A stretch of DNA of 20,917 nt from Opitutaceae bacterium UBA2377 (GCA_002344205.1 DDSZ01000002.1:65824-86740); one strand, 5' to 3'; positions 8,905 through 16,241 are shown, numbered from the stretch's first letter. Numbers and translations are program-made. The notes: generated from the sequence alone by a model not told the origin.

Positions 8905-8933
8905 GCGGTTCCGCTATAGCTGGATCCGGGAAA

Positions 8934-8999
8934 GGTAGGGCCCGACCTCCGGGCGGGCCGAGAAACGATCCGTTGCCTGCCGGGCCGCTCGGAGAGCGG
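8934..8999. repeat. GGTAGGGCCCG-family palindromic repeat, interrupted copy
   Basis: GGTAGGGCCCGACCTCCGGG at 8934 and the following GCGGGCCG match the left arm of the element inside recD2 (20450) at 25 of 27 positions. CGGGCCGCTCGGAGAGCGG at 8981-8999 matches its right arm at 17 of 19. About 20 unrelated bases separate the halves here, and the terminal CCTACC is missing. Confidence 0.7.
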
Positions 9000-9074
9000 A
9001 GCATTTGGCCACTTGTCGCAAACACAGCTCTTCACCGGTTCACTATCAGTCGGATCCCCTCTCCGGGCCGCGGG

Positions 9075-9620
9075 TTACCTCGGGGCGCTTGTCTGCGGCA
9101 CGCGGCGGAGTTGGCCGACGTCGTAACCCCAGGCCCGCAGCCGTTCCACGTGTTGGTCATAGTCCGCGGCCGGGATCTCCGGGGTGCGGGCCATGATCCA
9201 GACGTAGTCGCGGGCGTTGCGGGCGATGATGGTCTGGGTGTAATCTTCGTCGAGGTGGGCGATCAGAAACTCGGCCTTGAACGGCCAGATGAACTGCATG
9301 CCCCAGGTGGCGTTGCTCTCCGGGTCGCGCACAAATCCCCGGGGCGTGTAGCGTTTCAGCGGCCCGTCGGGCGCGCCGGCCCGGAAGGTGAAGGTGGTGG
9401 CGATGGTGCCGTCGGGCGCGAGCGCGTAGCTCTCCACCGCATCGTGCGCCGTGCGCTCGATGAACGTAGGGATGTGTGCGATCACATGCCAGTCGCCCAT
9501 GAAGCGCGGCAGATCCACGTGGGGCACCGTGGCAATCGGTTCGCGTGAAGTGGTGGCGCAGCCGGAGAGCAGCGCAACCAGCGGCAAAAGCGGAAGAAAA
9601 TGTTTGGGCCACGAGTTCAC
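9075..9620 (-). CDS. Lipocalin family outer-membrane lipoprotein (Blc-like)
   Basis: This 181-aa protein starts with a lipoprotein signal: the hydrophobic run HFLPLLPLVALLSGC has a lipobox LSGC with C21 as the lipidated residue. The lipocalin GxW motif appears in FMGDWHVIAHIP, and the later block ARDYVWIMARTPEI fits Blc-type bacterial lipocalins, beta-barrel carriers of lipids or other small hydrophobic molecules. Ser22 is absent; residues after C21 are ATTS, compatible with outer-membrane sorting. It is transcribed toward the CAP gene and away from the transposase, with repeat copy 4 about 40 bases upstream of its start. Confidence 0.88.
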   Translation of the reverse strand: MNSWPKHFLPLLPLVALLSGCATTSREPIATVPHVDLPRFMGDWHVIAHIPTFIERTAHDAVESYALAPDGTIATTFTFRAGAPDGPLKRYTPRGFVRDPESNATWGMQFIWPFKAEFLIAHLDEDYTQTIIARNARDYVWIMARTPEIPAADYDQHVERLRAWGYDVGQLRRVPQTSAPR

Positions 9621-9662
9621 TGCCCATACTACGCGGCAGCCCTTCCGCCGGATGCCTTTCGG

Positions 9663-9693
9663 GAACGGGGTCAGGCCGTAAATTGTTAATTAA
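9663..9693 (+). repeat. 31-bp family repeat, copy 4 (left end of RAYT unit)
   Basis: Identical to copy 3 and to the reverse complement of copy 5. It ends in the 8-bp palindrome TTAATTAA. Confidence 0.95.
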
Positions 9694-9732
9694 GGACTGG
9701 AGCGAGCGGTTAAGTCCGGTCATGGTCCGGCC

Positions 9733-10653
9733 ATGGCCAGAAAACTGCGACTGGAGGAAGCGGGCGGGTTGTATCACGTGATCAACCGCGGGAATTACCG
9801 TCAGCCGGTGTTTGGTTCGGTGGGCGCGGCGCAGGCGTTTGAGACGACGCTGCGCGAGACGGTGGAGCGGTTTGGCTGGCGGGTGCATGCCTACGTGCTG
9901 ATGACGAATCACTATCATCTGGCGCTGGAGACGCCGCAGCCGAATCTGGTGGACGGCATGCACTGGTTGCAGAGCACGTTTGCCACGCGGTTCAACCGGT
10001 TTCGGGCGGAGCGCGGGCATTTGTTTCAGGGGCGCTATCAGGCGTTGCCGATCGAGGATGTGGCGGCGCTGGCGCGGGTGGTGGACTACATCCATCTCAA
10101 TCCGGTGCGGGCCGGGCTGGTGGGGGCGGAGCAACTGGCGGGGTTTCGTTGGAGCAGTCTGCGGAAGTTTCTCCGGGGCGAGCGGTGGTCGGGGCTGACG
10201 GGCGAGCGGGTGATGCCGTTTCGCGGGTTGGCGGACGAGACGGCGGGCTGGGCGGAGGACGAGGCGCGGCTGCGTGCGTTGGCAGGGGACGAAGCGGAGC
10301 AGAAGCGACGGGGCTTTGACGAATTGAGCAAGGGCTGGGCGATCGGCACCGCGGGATGGCGGTCGGCGCTGGCGAAGGAATTGGCTCAAAAAGATCTCGC
10401 CGGCATGAGCCGGGAAGAGGCGCGGGGTTTGCGCGAAGACCGGTGGCGGGCCGAGCTGGCGACCGGGCTGGCGAAGCGCGGCAAGGCGCCGGCCGATCTG
10501 GCGGCGCTCAAGCCGCGGCAGCGCGGCGAACCCTGGCGGTATGAACTGGCGGCACAATTACGTCGGGCAGGTGCGCCCCATGGTTGGATCGCGCAAACTC
10601 TGGGCTATCCGAGCACCGACAGCCTGCGGGTGCGGCTCAATGCCAAGGCTTAA
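9733..10653 (+). CDS. REP-associated tyrosine transposase (Y1/HUH family)
   Basis: This 306-aa protein has the HUH motif H60-Y61-H62 in LMTNHYHLALE, and the likely nucleophile is Y119 in VVDYIHLNPVRAGLV, the typical RAYT context. The N-terminus RKLRLEEAGGLYHVINRG is also characteristic. The Y1 core ends near residue 165. A long C-terminal extension ends in a helix-turn-helix-like segment (about 272-303) that may read repeat DNA. Such enzymes cut and join single-stranded REP DNA. The gene appears intact, with all key residues, and lies between inverted repeat copies, so it is the likely mobiliser of the family in this window. Confidence 0.93.
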   Translation: MARKLRLEEAGGLYHVINRGNYRQPVFGSVGAAQAFETTLRETVERFGWRVHAYVLMTNHYHLALETPQPNLVDGMHWLQSTFATRFNRFRAERGHLFQGRYQALPIEDVAALARVVDYIHLNPVRAGLVGAEQLAGFRWSSLRKFLRGERWSGLTGERVMPFRGLADETAGWAEDEARLRALAGDEAEQKRRGFDELSKGWAIGTAGWRSALAKELAQKDLAGMSREEARGLREDRWRAELATGLAKRGKAPADLAALKPRQRGEPWRYELAAQLRRAGAPHGWIAQTLGYPSTDSLRVRLNAKA

Positions 10654-10680
10654 TTAACAATTTACGGCCTGACCCCGTTC
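10650..10680 (-). repeat. 31-bp family repeat, copy 5 (right end of RAYT unit)
   Basis: Perfect reverse complement of copies 3 and 4. It provides the RAYT stop codon (10651-10653), and its last base directly precedes the ATG of the rhamnosidase gene. Confidence 0.95.
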
Positions 10681-13218
10681 ATGAAGGTATTTTCGGCGAG
10701 AGCCTGTTGGATCTGGGGGGCCGGGGCGCGCGATGGGTATCACGATTACCGGCGGTTTCGGCAGGAGTTTGCGGCGCCGAGGGGTGGGGCGGTCCGGCTG
10801 CTGATCACGGCCGATGCTTATTATCAGGCATGGCTCAACGGCGAGATGGTCGGGCATGGTCCGGCCAAGAGCGCGGCGGGGCGGCGGTCGGTCGATACCT
10901 ATGAGGTGACCGCGCTTTTGCAGCCGGGCGGGAATGTCCTCGAGGTGCTCGTGCTGGGCCTGGGCGTGGGCACGATGACTTATTGTCCGGGCGAGGCCGG
11001 GCTTATCTTCGAACTGCAGGCGGGAAAAATGATCCTGGCCGCGAGCGGAATCAAGACGCGTGTCCGCTCCGAGGCGGCGCGACAACGGCCGACGGTGCGC
11101 CGCTGGATTTTGCCCGGGGTGGAGGATGTGGATACGACCGCGCAGGCCGGACCGTGTCGGGCGGCGACGATCGTGAAGTCGGCCGCGCAGCTCTACCCGC
11201 GGCGCGTGTCGTTGCCGGTGCGCGAGCCGGTTTACCCGCGCCGGCTCGTCGCGGAAGACCGGGTGGAGCTGCCGAATTTTCAGGCGGGGTTCCGGATCAA
11301 GCCGGCGTTGGTGCCGCCCGACGAGGCGTGGCGGCACGAGCAATTCACCGTCCCGGCCACGGTGCGGCTCACGCTGGTGTCGCCGGTGGCGCAGTCGCTG
11401 CGCTTCACGCCCACGCTGGGCAACGTGAAGTGGCTGCACCGCGGCGTGGAGCTGTTTCCCGGCGCCTCCGGCCATCTCTTGTGGGATGAGCAAAAGGCGC
11501 ACGCCACGGTGCGGCTGAAAAAAGGCCGCAACGAATTTACCGGCATCCATCTCCCCAACCATTTTGAGCACATCTCGCTCGCGGGGTTCGTGGCAAAAGC
11601 GCCGCTGCGCGTGGAGCCGTTGCAGGTCTTGAAGGACGGTGCCGCGACGCCGGTGGCGGTGGAGCCGCTGCTGTTTTCCAATCCGCAGGACCTCGCGCGG
11701 GGCGCGAAGGTGACGCCGGCCGGCGCAGTCCGCCGCACGATCTGGGATCTCGGCGCGGTGCAGAACGGCTGGATCGCCTTCGAGGCCGAGGGTCCGCCGG
11801 GCAGTGCGCTGCTCCTGTCGTGCTTTGAGGCCATGGAGGGCGCGCAGATCCAGTGGCCCGACGGTTGCAACAACGCGCTGCAGCTCCGGCTGGCCGGTGG
11901 CCGGCAGCGTTTCGAAAGTTTCTTCCCCTACGGCGTGCGCTACATCGCGGTGCACGAGATCGGCGGCGCGGTGCAGGTGCGCGACTTACGCGTGCTCAAG
12001 GCGACTTGCAGCGGCGTGCGGCAGGGTTTCATCCAAACCGGCGATCCGTTGCTCGATGGGATTTACACGATCGCGGCGCAGAGCGTCGAGTCCGGGACCG
12101 ACGACACGCCGACGGACTGCCCGACCTTCGAGCAGGTGAACTGGAACTTCGACAACCGGCTCTGCTCGCTCGCCGACCTGCTGATACAGGGCAATGCCGA
12201 CATCACGCGCAACGCCATCGCGCTTTTCGCCGAGGAGCCGCGCCGGCGCGGGTTGGTGGACTCGCACACACCGAGCGAATGGCGGCGGCAGCCGATCCCG
12301 CTGTGGTCGTTCAACTGGATCATGTGGTGCTGGGATTATTATTGGGCGACGGGCGATGTTGCTTTTGTGCGGCGGATTTTCCCGGCGGTGGCGGAGGGCA
12401 TTGATGACGCGCTCGGCCGCATCGGGCCGCAGGGGCTCTTCGCCTGGCCGGGTGTCTGGCATTTCACCGAGTGGGCGCACGGGCGGGACGACAATCATGC
12501 GATCAACACGGCCGAGCAGGCCGGGCTCGTGGCCGCCCTCGATGCGTCGGGCCGGCTGGCCAAGGCCATCGGCCGTCCGTGGCAGCGGCAGGCGGCGCGA
12601 CGCGCTCTCATCCGCGCGGTCAACCGTCACCTGTGGAATCCGGCCCGCGGCTGTTATGCCGACAGCCTGCATGCCGACGGCACGCAGTCGCCGGTGTCCA
12701 GCCAACTGACCAATGCGATGGTGGCGTTGCACGGCATCGGGAGCGCGGCGTGGTCGCGGCGGCTGGCGCTCGACCTTGCCCGCGACCAACGCAGCGATCT
12801 CCTGCCCATCGGCAGTCCCTACGGGTTGTATCACATCATGGAACTGCTGGACCGCCACGGTCAGGTGGAGGCGATCTTCCGGCACGTGCGTCACCGCTGG
12901 GGCGACATGGTGCGGGCGGGCGACGGCACGACTTGGGAGATGTTTGCCGAGCACGGGCACGGTGCCTGGCCGACGCGGAGCCGGTGTCACCCGTTTTCCG
13001 CCTACGTGGTGAAATACCTCGTCAAATACCTGCTGGGCGTGGAAGCACTCACGCCCGGCTATGCAAAGGTTCGCATCCGTCCTCGTCCGCCCAACGGGAT
13101 CGCTTCCTGCCACGGTGCCGTGCCAACCCCGCACGGCTTGCTGCAAGTGTCCTGGCGAAAAGAAGGCCGCCGCATCCGAATCACGACATCGGGAATGGGG
13201 TCAGGCCGTAAATTGTAA
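10681..13218 (+). CDS. Alpha-L-rhamnosidase-like glycoside hydrolase (GH78-type)
   Basis: This 845-aa protein has the usual multidomain layout: N-terminal beta-sandwich modules (AYYQAWLNGEMVGHGP near 45-60), then a catalytic six-hairpin barrel beginning about residue 460. TDCPTFEQ (C480, E484) is the equivalent of the GH78 TDCP-x-x-E region, with E484 a likely acid residue. WSFNWIMWCWDYY and GTTWEMFAEHGH fit the barrel. It probably removes terminal rhamnose from plant or bacterial glycans. No signal peptide is seen, so it should act on imported oligosaccharides. The ATG directly abuts repeat copy 5 and has no Shine-Dalgarno, so its native leader may be lost. The last residues GSGRKL and the TAA come from repeat copy 6. 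Confidence 0.85.
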   Translation: MKVFSARACWIWGAGARDGYHDYRRFRQEFAAPRGGAVRLLITADAYYQAWLNGEMVGHGPAKSAAGRRSVDTYEVTALLQPGGNVLEVLVLGLGVGTMTYCPGEAGLIFELQAGKMILAASGIKTRVRSEAARQRPTVRRWILPGVEDVDTTAQAGPCRAATIVKSAAQLYPRRVSLPVREPVYPRRLVAEDRVELPNFQAGFRIKPALVPPDEAWRHEQFTVPATVRLTLVSPVAQSLRFTPTLGNVKWLHRGVELFPGASGHLLWDEQKAHATVRLKKGRNEFTGIHLPNHFEHISLAGFVAKAPLRVEPLQVLKDGAATPVAVEPLLFSNPQDLARGAKVTPAGAVRRTIWDLGAVQNGWIAFEAEGPPGSALLLSCFEAMEGAQIQWPDGCNNALQLRLAGGRQRFESFFPYGVRYIAVHEIGGAVQVRDLRVLKATCSGVRQGFIQTGDPLLDGIYTIAAQSVESGTDDTPTDCPTFEQVNWNFDNRLCSLADLLIQGNADITRNAIALFAEEPRRRGLVDSHTPSEWRRQPIPLWSFNWIMWCWDYYWATGDVAFVRRIFPAVAEGIDDALGRIGPQGLFAWPGVWHFTEWAHGRDDNHAINTAEQAGLVAALDASGRLAKAIGRPWQRQAARRALIRAVNRHLWNPARGCYADSLHADGTQSPVSSQLTNAMVALHGIGSAAWSRRLALDLARDQRSDLLPIGSPYGLYHIMELLDRHGQVEAIFRHVRHRWGDMVRAGDGTTWEMFAEHGHGAWPTRSRCHPFSAYVVKYLVKYLLGVEALTPGYAKVRIRPRPPNGIASCHGAVPTPHGLLQVSWRKEGRRIRITTSGMGSGRKL

Positions 13219-13223
13219 ATTAA
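13193..13223 (+). repeat. 31-bp family repeat, copy 6
   Basis: Starts GAATGGGGTCAGG and ends TTGTAAATTAA. It is read in frame as the last codons of the rhamnosidase gene and faces copy 7. Confidence 0.93.
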
Positions 13224-13308
13224 AGACAGCTATCTATTTGTATATAGCTAATTTAAATATAGATAATAACTTTATCCACACTCTAGGAGTGGGAGCTCTG
13301 GACAGAAA

Positions 13309-13339
13309 TTAATTAACAATTTACGGCCTGACCCCATTC
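13309..13339 (-). repeat. 31-bp family repeat, copy 7
   Basis: Its reverse complement starts GAATGGGGTCAGG and ends TTGTTAATTAA. It overlaps the TGA stop of the minus-strand membrane protein gene (13338-13340). Confidence 0.93.
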
Positions 13340-13883
13340 ACGGCCAGAGCCAGGCGAAGGTGCCGGCGGTGACTAGGCCGTAGAGCAGGCCGTCGATGGT
13401 GCATTTGACGGTCGTGCACCAGCTTCGGCGCATCCAGATGGACTGTGGCCACTGGGCGGCGGCGTAGGCGAGGAACGACACCGTGCCGACGATCCGGAAT
13501 ACGGCGAGATAGGATGCTTCTGCCGGCACGGTGTGGTGGGCCACGTAGGCCGTGAAAAATCCCACCACGAGCAGGAAGACGAACCACTGCACGAAGGTGA
13601 GGCCCATGTTGCCCTGGCCTTTGGGCAACACCGTCATCAGCAGATTCGGGCCGGCGTCGAGCTTGGCCTTGAACTCGGGCGTGTTGTAGTCGCCGCCTTC
13701 GCACGCGGGCATCATGTAGTCGCCCGCCGGGACATTGAACGGCCGCAGAGCGTCGCGGACCTTGTCCTCGTCGGGGACTTTTTTGAAATCTTGCTTATGC
13801 CAGGGCAGGGCCATGTGGAGGATGCCGCTGAGGATGAACACGAACACGGCGGACAGCAGGATGGGGAGCCAGAGTGCGAGCAT
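13338..13883 (-). CDS. Conserved membrane protein, function unknown
   Basis: This 181-aa protein has about four hydrophobic segments: residues 3-23, about 100-117, 124-145 and 163-179. After the first helix comes HMALPWHKQDFKKVPDEDKV, a soluble stretch with ALRPFNVPAGDYMMPA; later blocks include QSIWMRRSW and DGLLYGLVTAGTFAWLWP. It recalls an uncharacterised bacterial membrane family, but no function is known to me. The gene is transcribed divergently from the pRiA4b-like gene. Its stop codon overlaps repeat copy 7, although the C-terminus looks native. Confidence 0.8.
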   Translation of the reverse strand: MLALWLPILLSAVFVFILSGILHMALPWHKQDFKKVPDEDKVRDALRPFNVPAGDYMMPACEGGDYNTPEFKAKLDAGPNLLMTVLPKGQGNMGLTFVQWFVFLLVVGFFTAYVAHHTVPAEASYLAVFRIVGTVSFLAYAAAQWPQSIWMRRSWCTTVKCTIDGLLYGLVTAGTFAWLWP

Positions 13884-14058
13884 GGGAGTAATCTCCGTTG
13901 GGGTGGGGTTGATGGATCACGCCGTCGACGACGGCTTGGGGTAACACCCCGAGCCTGCCGTTTCCGCGTTGGGCCGTCAATGGCCTGGTGGCCGGGCCGC
14001 GCGGAAGCGACGGCATCGGCGTGCTTGCCCGCGGCGGGGGCAGCCGTAGAAGGGTCGG
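13884..14058. promoter_or_regulatory. Divergent intergenic region with two small hairpins
   Basis: This region holds the upstream DNA of the membrane protein (leftward) and the pRiA4b-like gene (rightward). Two adjacent short hairpins are visible: GCCGTC-GAC-GACGGC at 13921-13935 and GGGGT-AAC-ACCCC at 13938-13950. No clear promoter hexamers were found. Confidence 0.35.
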
Positions 14059-14652
14059 ATGATTTCACTGCTGGAGGGGCAGGGCTCCGCCAAGAAAAAG
14101 ACCCCCGAGAAGGTGTTTGTGCTCCGCCTGGAAGTGGCGGGCACGACCCCGCGCGTCTGGCGGCGGCTGCTCGTGCGCGAGTCCATGTGGCTCTCGCGGC
14201 TGCACGACGCCATCCAGGTGGCCTTCGACTGGTTCGACTACCAGACGCACGAGTTTGCCCTCGACGACCTGCGGTTCGGCAATCCCGTGAAGCGCGACGA
14301 AGTCGTGGTCGAGGACGACCGCGATGTGACGCTCGCCGACCTCGACCTCGAGTCCCGCGGGCGGTTTACCTACACCTATCATTTTGGCGAGGGCTGGCAG
14401 GTGGATATCGGCGTGGAGAAAATCCAGACGGTGGAAAAAGGCGTGCATTATCCGCAGTGTGCGGCCGGCGAGCGGGCCGGTCCGCCCGAGGACTGCGGCG
14501 GCTTGGAGGCGTTTCACGACATGCTCGCCTGCATCGCCGAGCCCGGCACGGATCTGGGCCGCGAGTGGCTGGAATGGCTGGGGCCGGATTACCGGCCGGG
14601 GGAATGTGATCCGGTGCGGATCAACAAGGCCCTGCGCAAACTCGGTCGGTAA
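14059..14652 (+). CDS. Plasmid pRiA4b ORF-3-like family protein
   Basis: This 197-aa protein matches the pRiA4b ORF-3-like family in its opening block: VFVLRLEVAGTTPRVWRRLL, then SRLHDAIQVAFDWFDYQTHEF, and later FTYTYHFGEGWQVDI. The family is widespread on chromosomes and plasmids and has no established biochemical role. AGAAGGG lies four bases before the ATG (14048-14054), a good Shine-Dalgarno that supports this start. The nuclease gene begins 6 bases after its stop, so the two probably form one transcript. Confidence 0.88.
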   Translation: MISLLEGQGSAKKKTPEKVFVLRLEVAGTTPRVWRRLLVRESMWLSRLHDAIQVAFDWFDYQTHEFALDDLRFGNPVKRDEVVVEDDRDVTLADLDLESRGRFTYTYHFGEGWQVDIGVEKIQTVEKGVHYPQCAAGERAGPPEDCGGLEAFHDMLACIAEPGTDLGREWLEWLGPDYRPGECDPVRINKALRKLGR

Positions 14653-14658
14653 ACGCCC

Positions 14659-15621
14659 ATGGCCCGGCGTTCCCGCAAATCCCGCTCCCGCGGCCTGCTG
14701 CCCCGCGCTGGCCGCTGGCTGCTGTGGCTCAATCTCGCCGTCGCGCTGGTTTTGGGCGGCTGGTATCTCGCGCAGCCCGAGCCGCGGCGACAGGAGGTGG
14801 TCCGGCTCGTGCAGAATGCCTTTGAGCGCAACAAGCAGGTTTCGCCGCTCGATGTGGCGTGGGATATCTGGCAGCTCTACTATGCCGACAGCGCGGCCGG
14901 GACGATTGCGGAGGGGGACAAGTCCATCGTCTATGGCGGTGCGCCGCGGGCGGCCGGTCCCGCCGCCCCGGCCTTCCGGGTGCTGACAAACCAGGCCTAC
15001 GCCGTCGGCTACAGCGATGCGCTCGGCAACCCCGTGTGGGCGGCCTACCGCGTGGCCGACATGAAAAAGCTTCCCGAGGCCCCGCCGCGGCCGGCCCGTT
15101 TTGAGACCGATCGCCGCACCGTGGCGCGGATCAGCCACGACGACTACACGGGCAGCGGCTACGACCGCGGCCACATGGCGCCCAACCACGCCATCGCCAC
15201 CCGTCACGGCGAGGCGGCGCAGCGTGAGACCTTCCTCATGTCCAACATCGTGCCGCAACTGCACGCGCTGAATGCCGGCCTGTGGAAAGGGCTGGAGATG
15301 AAAATCGCCACGAGCTGGCCGGCGCGCTACGGCGAGGTGTGGGCGCTCACCGGGCCGGTTTTCGGCGAGCGGCCGGAGCGCCTGCGCGGCCGCGTGGCCG
15401 TGCCGGAAGCATTCTACCTGATCGTAATTGACGAGATCGAGGGCCGGCTGCGCACGCTGGCGTTTCTCATCCCGCACGAGGCGGCGCCGACCGGCGATGC
15501 GGCCCGTTATCTGACCACCATTGATGAGATCGAGCGCCGCACGGGGCTGGATTTTCTGCACGAGCTGGAAGACGAGGCCGAGCAGGCCGTCGAGGCGCAA
15601 CGCGCCGGACGGGTGTGGTGA
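14659..15621 (+). CDS. Membrane-anchored DNA/RNA non-specific endonuclease
   Basis: This 320-aa protein has a basic N-terminus followed by one hydrophobic helix (about 20-38, LLWLNLAVALVLGGWYL) that should anchor it in the inner membrane with the rest outside. The catalytic DRGH motif is D169-R170-G171-H172 in YDRGHMAP, with H172 the general base. SNIVPQLHALNAGLW (N205) supplies the metal-ligand asparagine region. This is the NucA/Serratia-type beta-beta-alpha-metal nuclease fold. It is likely to cleave DNA or RNA at the cell surface or in the periplasm, for nutrition or defence. The start has no strong Shine-Dalgarno but lies 6 bases after the preceding stop. Confidence 0.92.
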   Translation: MARRSRKSRSRGLLPRAGRWLLWLNLAVALVLGGWYLAQPEPRRQEVVRLVQNAFERNKQVSPLDVAWDIWQLYYADSAAGTIAEGDKSIVYGGAPRAAGPAAPAFRVLTNQAYAVGYSDALGNPVWAAYRVADMKKLPEAPPRPARFETDRRTVARISHDDYTGSGYDRGHMAPNHAIATRHGEAAQRETFLMSNIVPQLHALNAGLWKGLEMKIATSWPARYGEVWALTGPVFGERPERLRGRVAVPEAFYLIVIDEIEGRLRTLAFLIPHEAAPTGDAARYLTTIDEIERRTGLDFLHELEDEAEQAVEAQRAGRVW

Positions 15622-15665
15622 GGCGCGGGTGTGACGGTGTCACGCACTTGGAACGGAACCTGCAT

Positions 15666-15694
15666 TTGACGGACCGGCCGCGGGAGACATGCTG
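15666..15694 (+). promoter_or_regulatory. Possible promoter of small-ORF cassette A
   Basis: TTGACGG at 15666 with a weak ATGCTG hexamer 17 bp downstream. The same TTGACGG followed by a GGCCG-containing stretch opens cassette B. Confidence 0.3.
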
Positions 15695-15726
15695 CGGAAG
15701 TTCTTTGCCGGGTTTGTGGTCAAGCG

Positions 15727-15751
15727 GGAGACGCCGCCAAGCGGCGTCTCC
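15727..15751 (+). promoter_or_regulatory. Start-adjacent hairpin of cassette A
   Basis: A perfect 11-bp stem, GGAGACGCCGC and GCGGCGTCTCC, around a CAA loop. It ends 2 bases before a TTG and 8 before the ATG, so it covers the ribosome-landing zone. It could control translation, or it could terminate upstream nuclease transcripts, although only ATTT follows. Confidence 0.5.
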
Positions 15752-15759
15752 ATTTGACC

Positions 15760-16020
15760 ATGAACCACACGACAAGATCGCCGGTGACGGCGAACCTGCG
15801 CGTTGGTCCCGAAGTGCCGTGCATCACGTGGTATGAGCCTGAAAGCCTCATGCGCCGCGCCGATGACTACATGCTCCGGGGCGATCGCGTGGGATCGTCG
15901 CTGTCGGCCTCAAAACAACCCAACTGCGGGCAGACAGCCACCCGCCGGCCCGGGGTCTGGCAGCGTTTGTTTCGACAAGCGCTGGGACGTCGGCCGGCCC
16001 GGCCGGAACTCGCAGCCTGA
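15760..16020 (+). CDS. Small protein of cassette A, function unknown
   Basis: This is an 86-aa frame starting MNHTTRSPVTANLRV and ending VWQRLFRQALGRRPARPELAA (last 20 residues mostly basic and Ala-rich). An in-frame TTG at 15754 would add two residues. There is no signal peptide, TM helix or known motif. Its expression is supported by context: a promoter-like TTGACGG and hairpin before it and a strong terminator 14 bases after its stop, all matched in cassette B. The start context GACCATGAAC is shared with the B gene, and both proteins carry VWQ..L.R near the end. The protein itself is unrecognised, and a regulatory RNA with a spurious frame is the alternative. Confidence 0.5.
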   Translation: MNHTTRSPVTANLRVGPEVPCITWYEPESLMRRADDYMLRGDRVGSSLSASKQPNCGQTATRRPGVWQRLFRQALGRRPARPELAA

Positions 16021-16033
16021 AACAGAAAACCAC

Positions 16034-16063
16034 GGGGCGGAGGAGAAATCCTCCGCCCCTTTT
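16034..16063 (+). terminator. Rho-independent terminator, cassette A
   Basis: A perfect 11-bp GC-rich stem (GGGGCGGAGGA and TCCTCCGCCCC) with a GAAA loop, followed by TTTT. Confidence 0.9.
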
Positions 16064-16140
16064 CATGTGGCGGCAGGGAAACAAGAATTACGCAAATCAT
16101 TGGTTTAGATTTGGTAGCAAGTTATGCCATGGGCGCATGC

Positions 16141-16169
16141 TTGACGGTTGGCCGGCGGTCCGCAGGTTT
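16141..16169 (+). promoter_or_regulatory. Possible promoter of small-ORF cassette B
   Basis: TTGACGG at 16141 with a poor -10 (AGGTTT) 17 bp on. It is mainly supported by the parallel position in cassette A. Confidence 0.3.
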
Positions 16170-16195
16170 CCGCGTCCGTTCTTTCGCAGTTCGTG

Positions 16196-16240
16196 GTCGG
16201 CCAGGAGGGTTCAGCGTATCGCCCGAATCCTCCGTCCGAC
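16196..16240 (+). promoter_or_regulatory. Start-adjacent hairpin of cassette B
   Basis: GTCGG at 16196 pairs with CCGAC at 16236, and GGAGGGTTC (16204-16212) pairs with GAATCCTCC (16225-16233) with one G-T wobble. The structure ends one base before the ATG. The purine-rich GGAGGG in its arm could be a Shine-Dalgarno held in the stem. Confidence 0.45.
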
Positions 16241-16241
16241 C

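Larger units (their letters stand above)
9663..10680 (+). mobile_element. RAYT unit with perfect 31-bp inverted ends
   Basis: A Y1 transposase gene is bracketed by two identical 31-bp repeats in opposite orientation (9663-9693 and 10650-10680), giving a 1018-bp unit. Classical IS200/IS605 elements carry subterminal hairpins instead of long terminal inverted repeats, while REP-associated tyrosine transposases are known to be flanked by REP sequences in both orientations. No consistent hairpin was found within a single copy here. The right repeat contains the TAA stop of the transposase. Confidence 0.85.
13193..13339. mobile_element. 147-bp miniature element from an inverted repeat pair
   Basis: Copies 6 and 7 face each other with an 85-bp AT-rich spacer that has no coding capacity. 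The arms differ at a single base and could form a 31-bp stem. The layout resembles a BIME or MITE that the transposase encoded at 9733 could act on in trans. It separates two convergent genes and could also terminate transcription from both sides. Confidence 0.75.

Noticed and set aside
14065..15600. 511-codon minus-strand frame
   Set aside because: It spans two well-supported plus-strand genes and has no recognisable domain.
15630..15644. Terminator of the nuclease gene (GTGAC/GTCAC)
   Set aside because: Five-base stem without a T-run.
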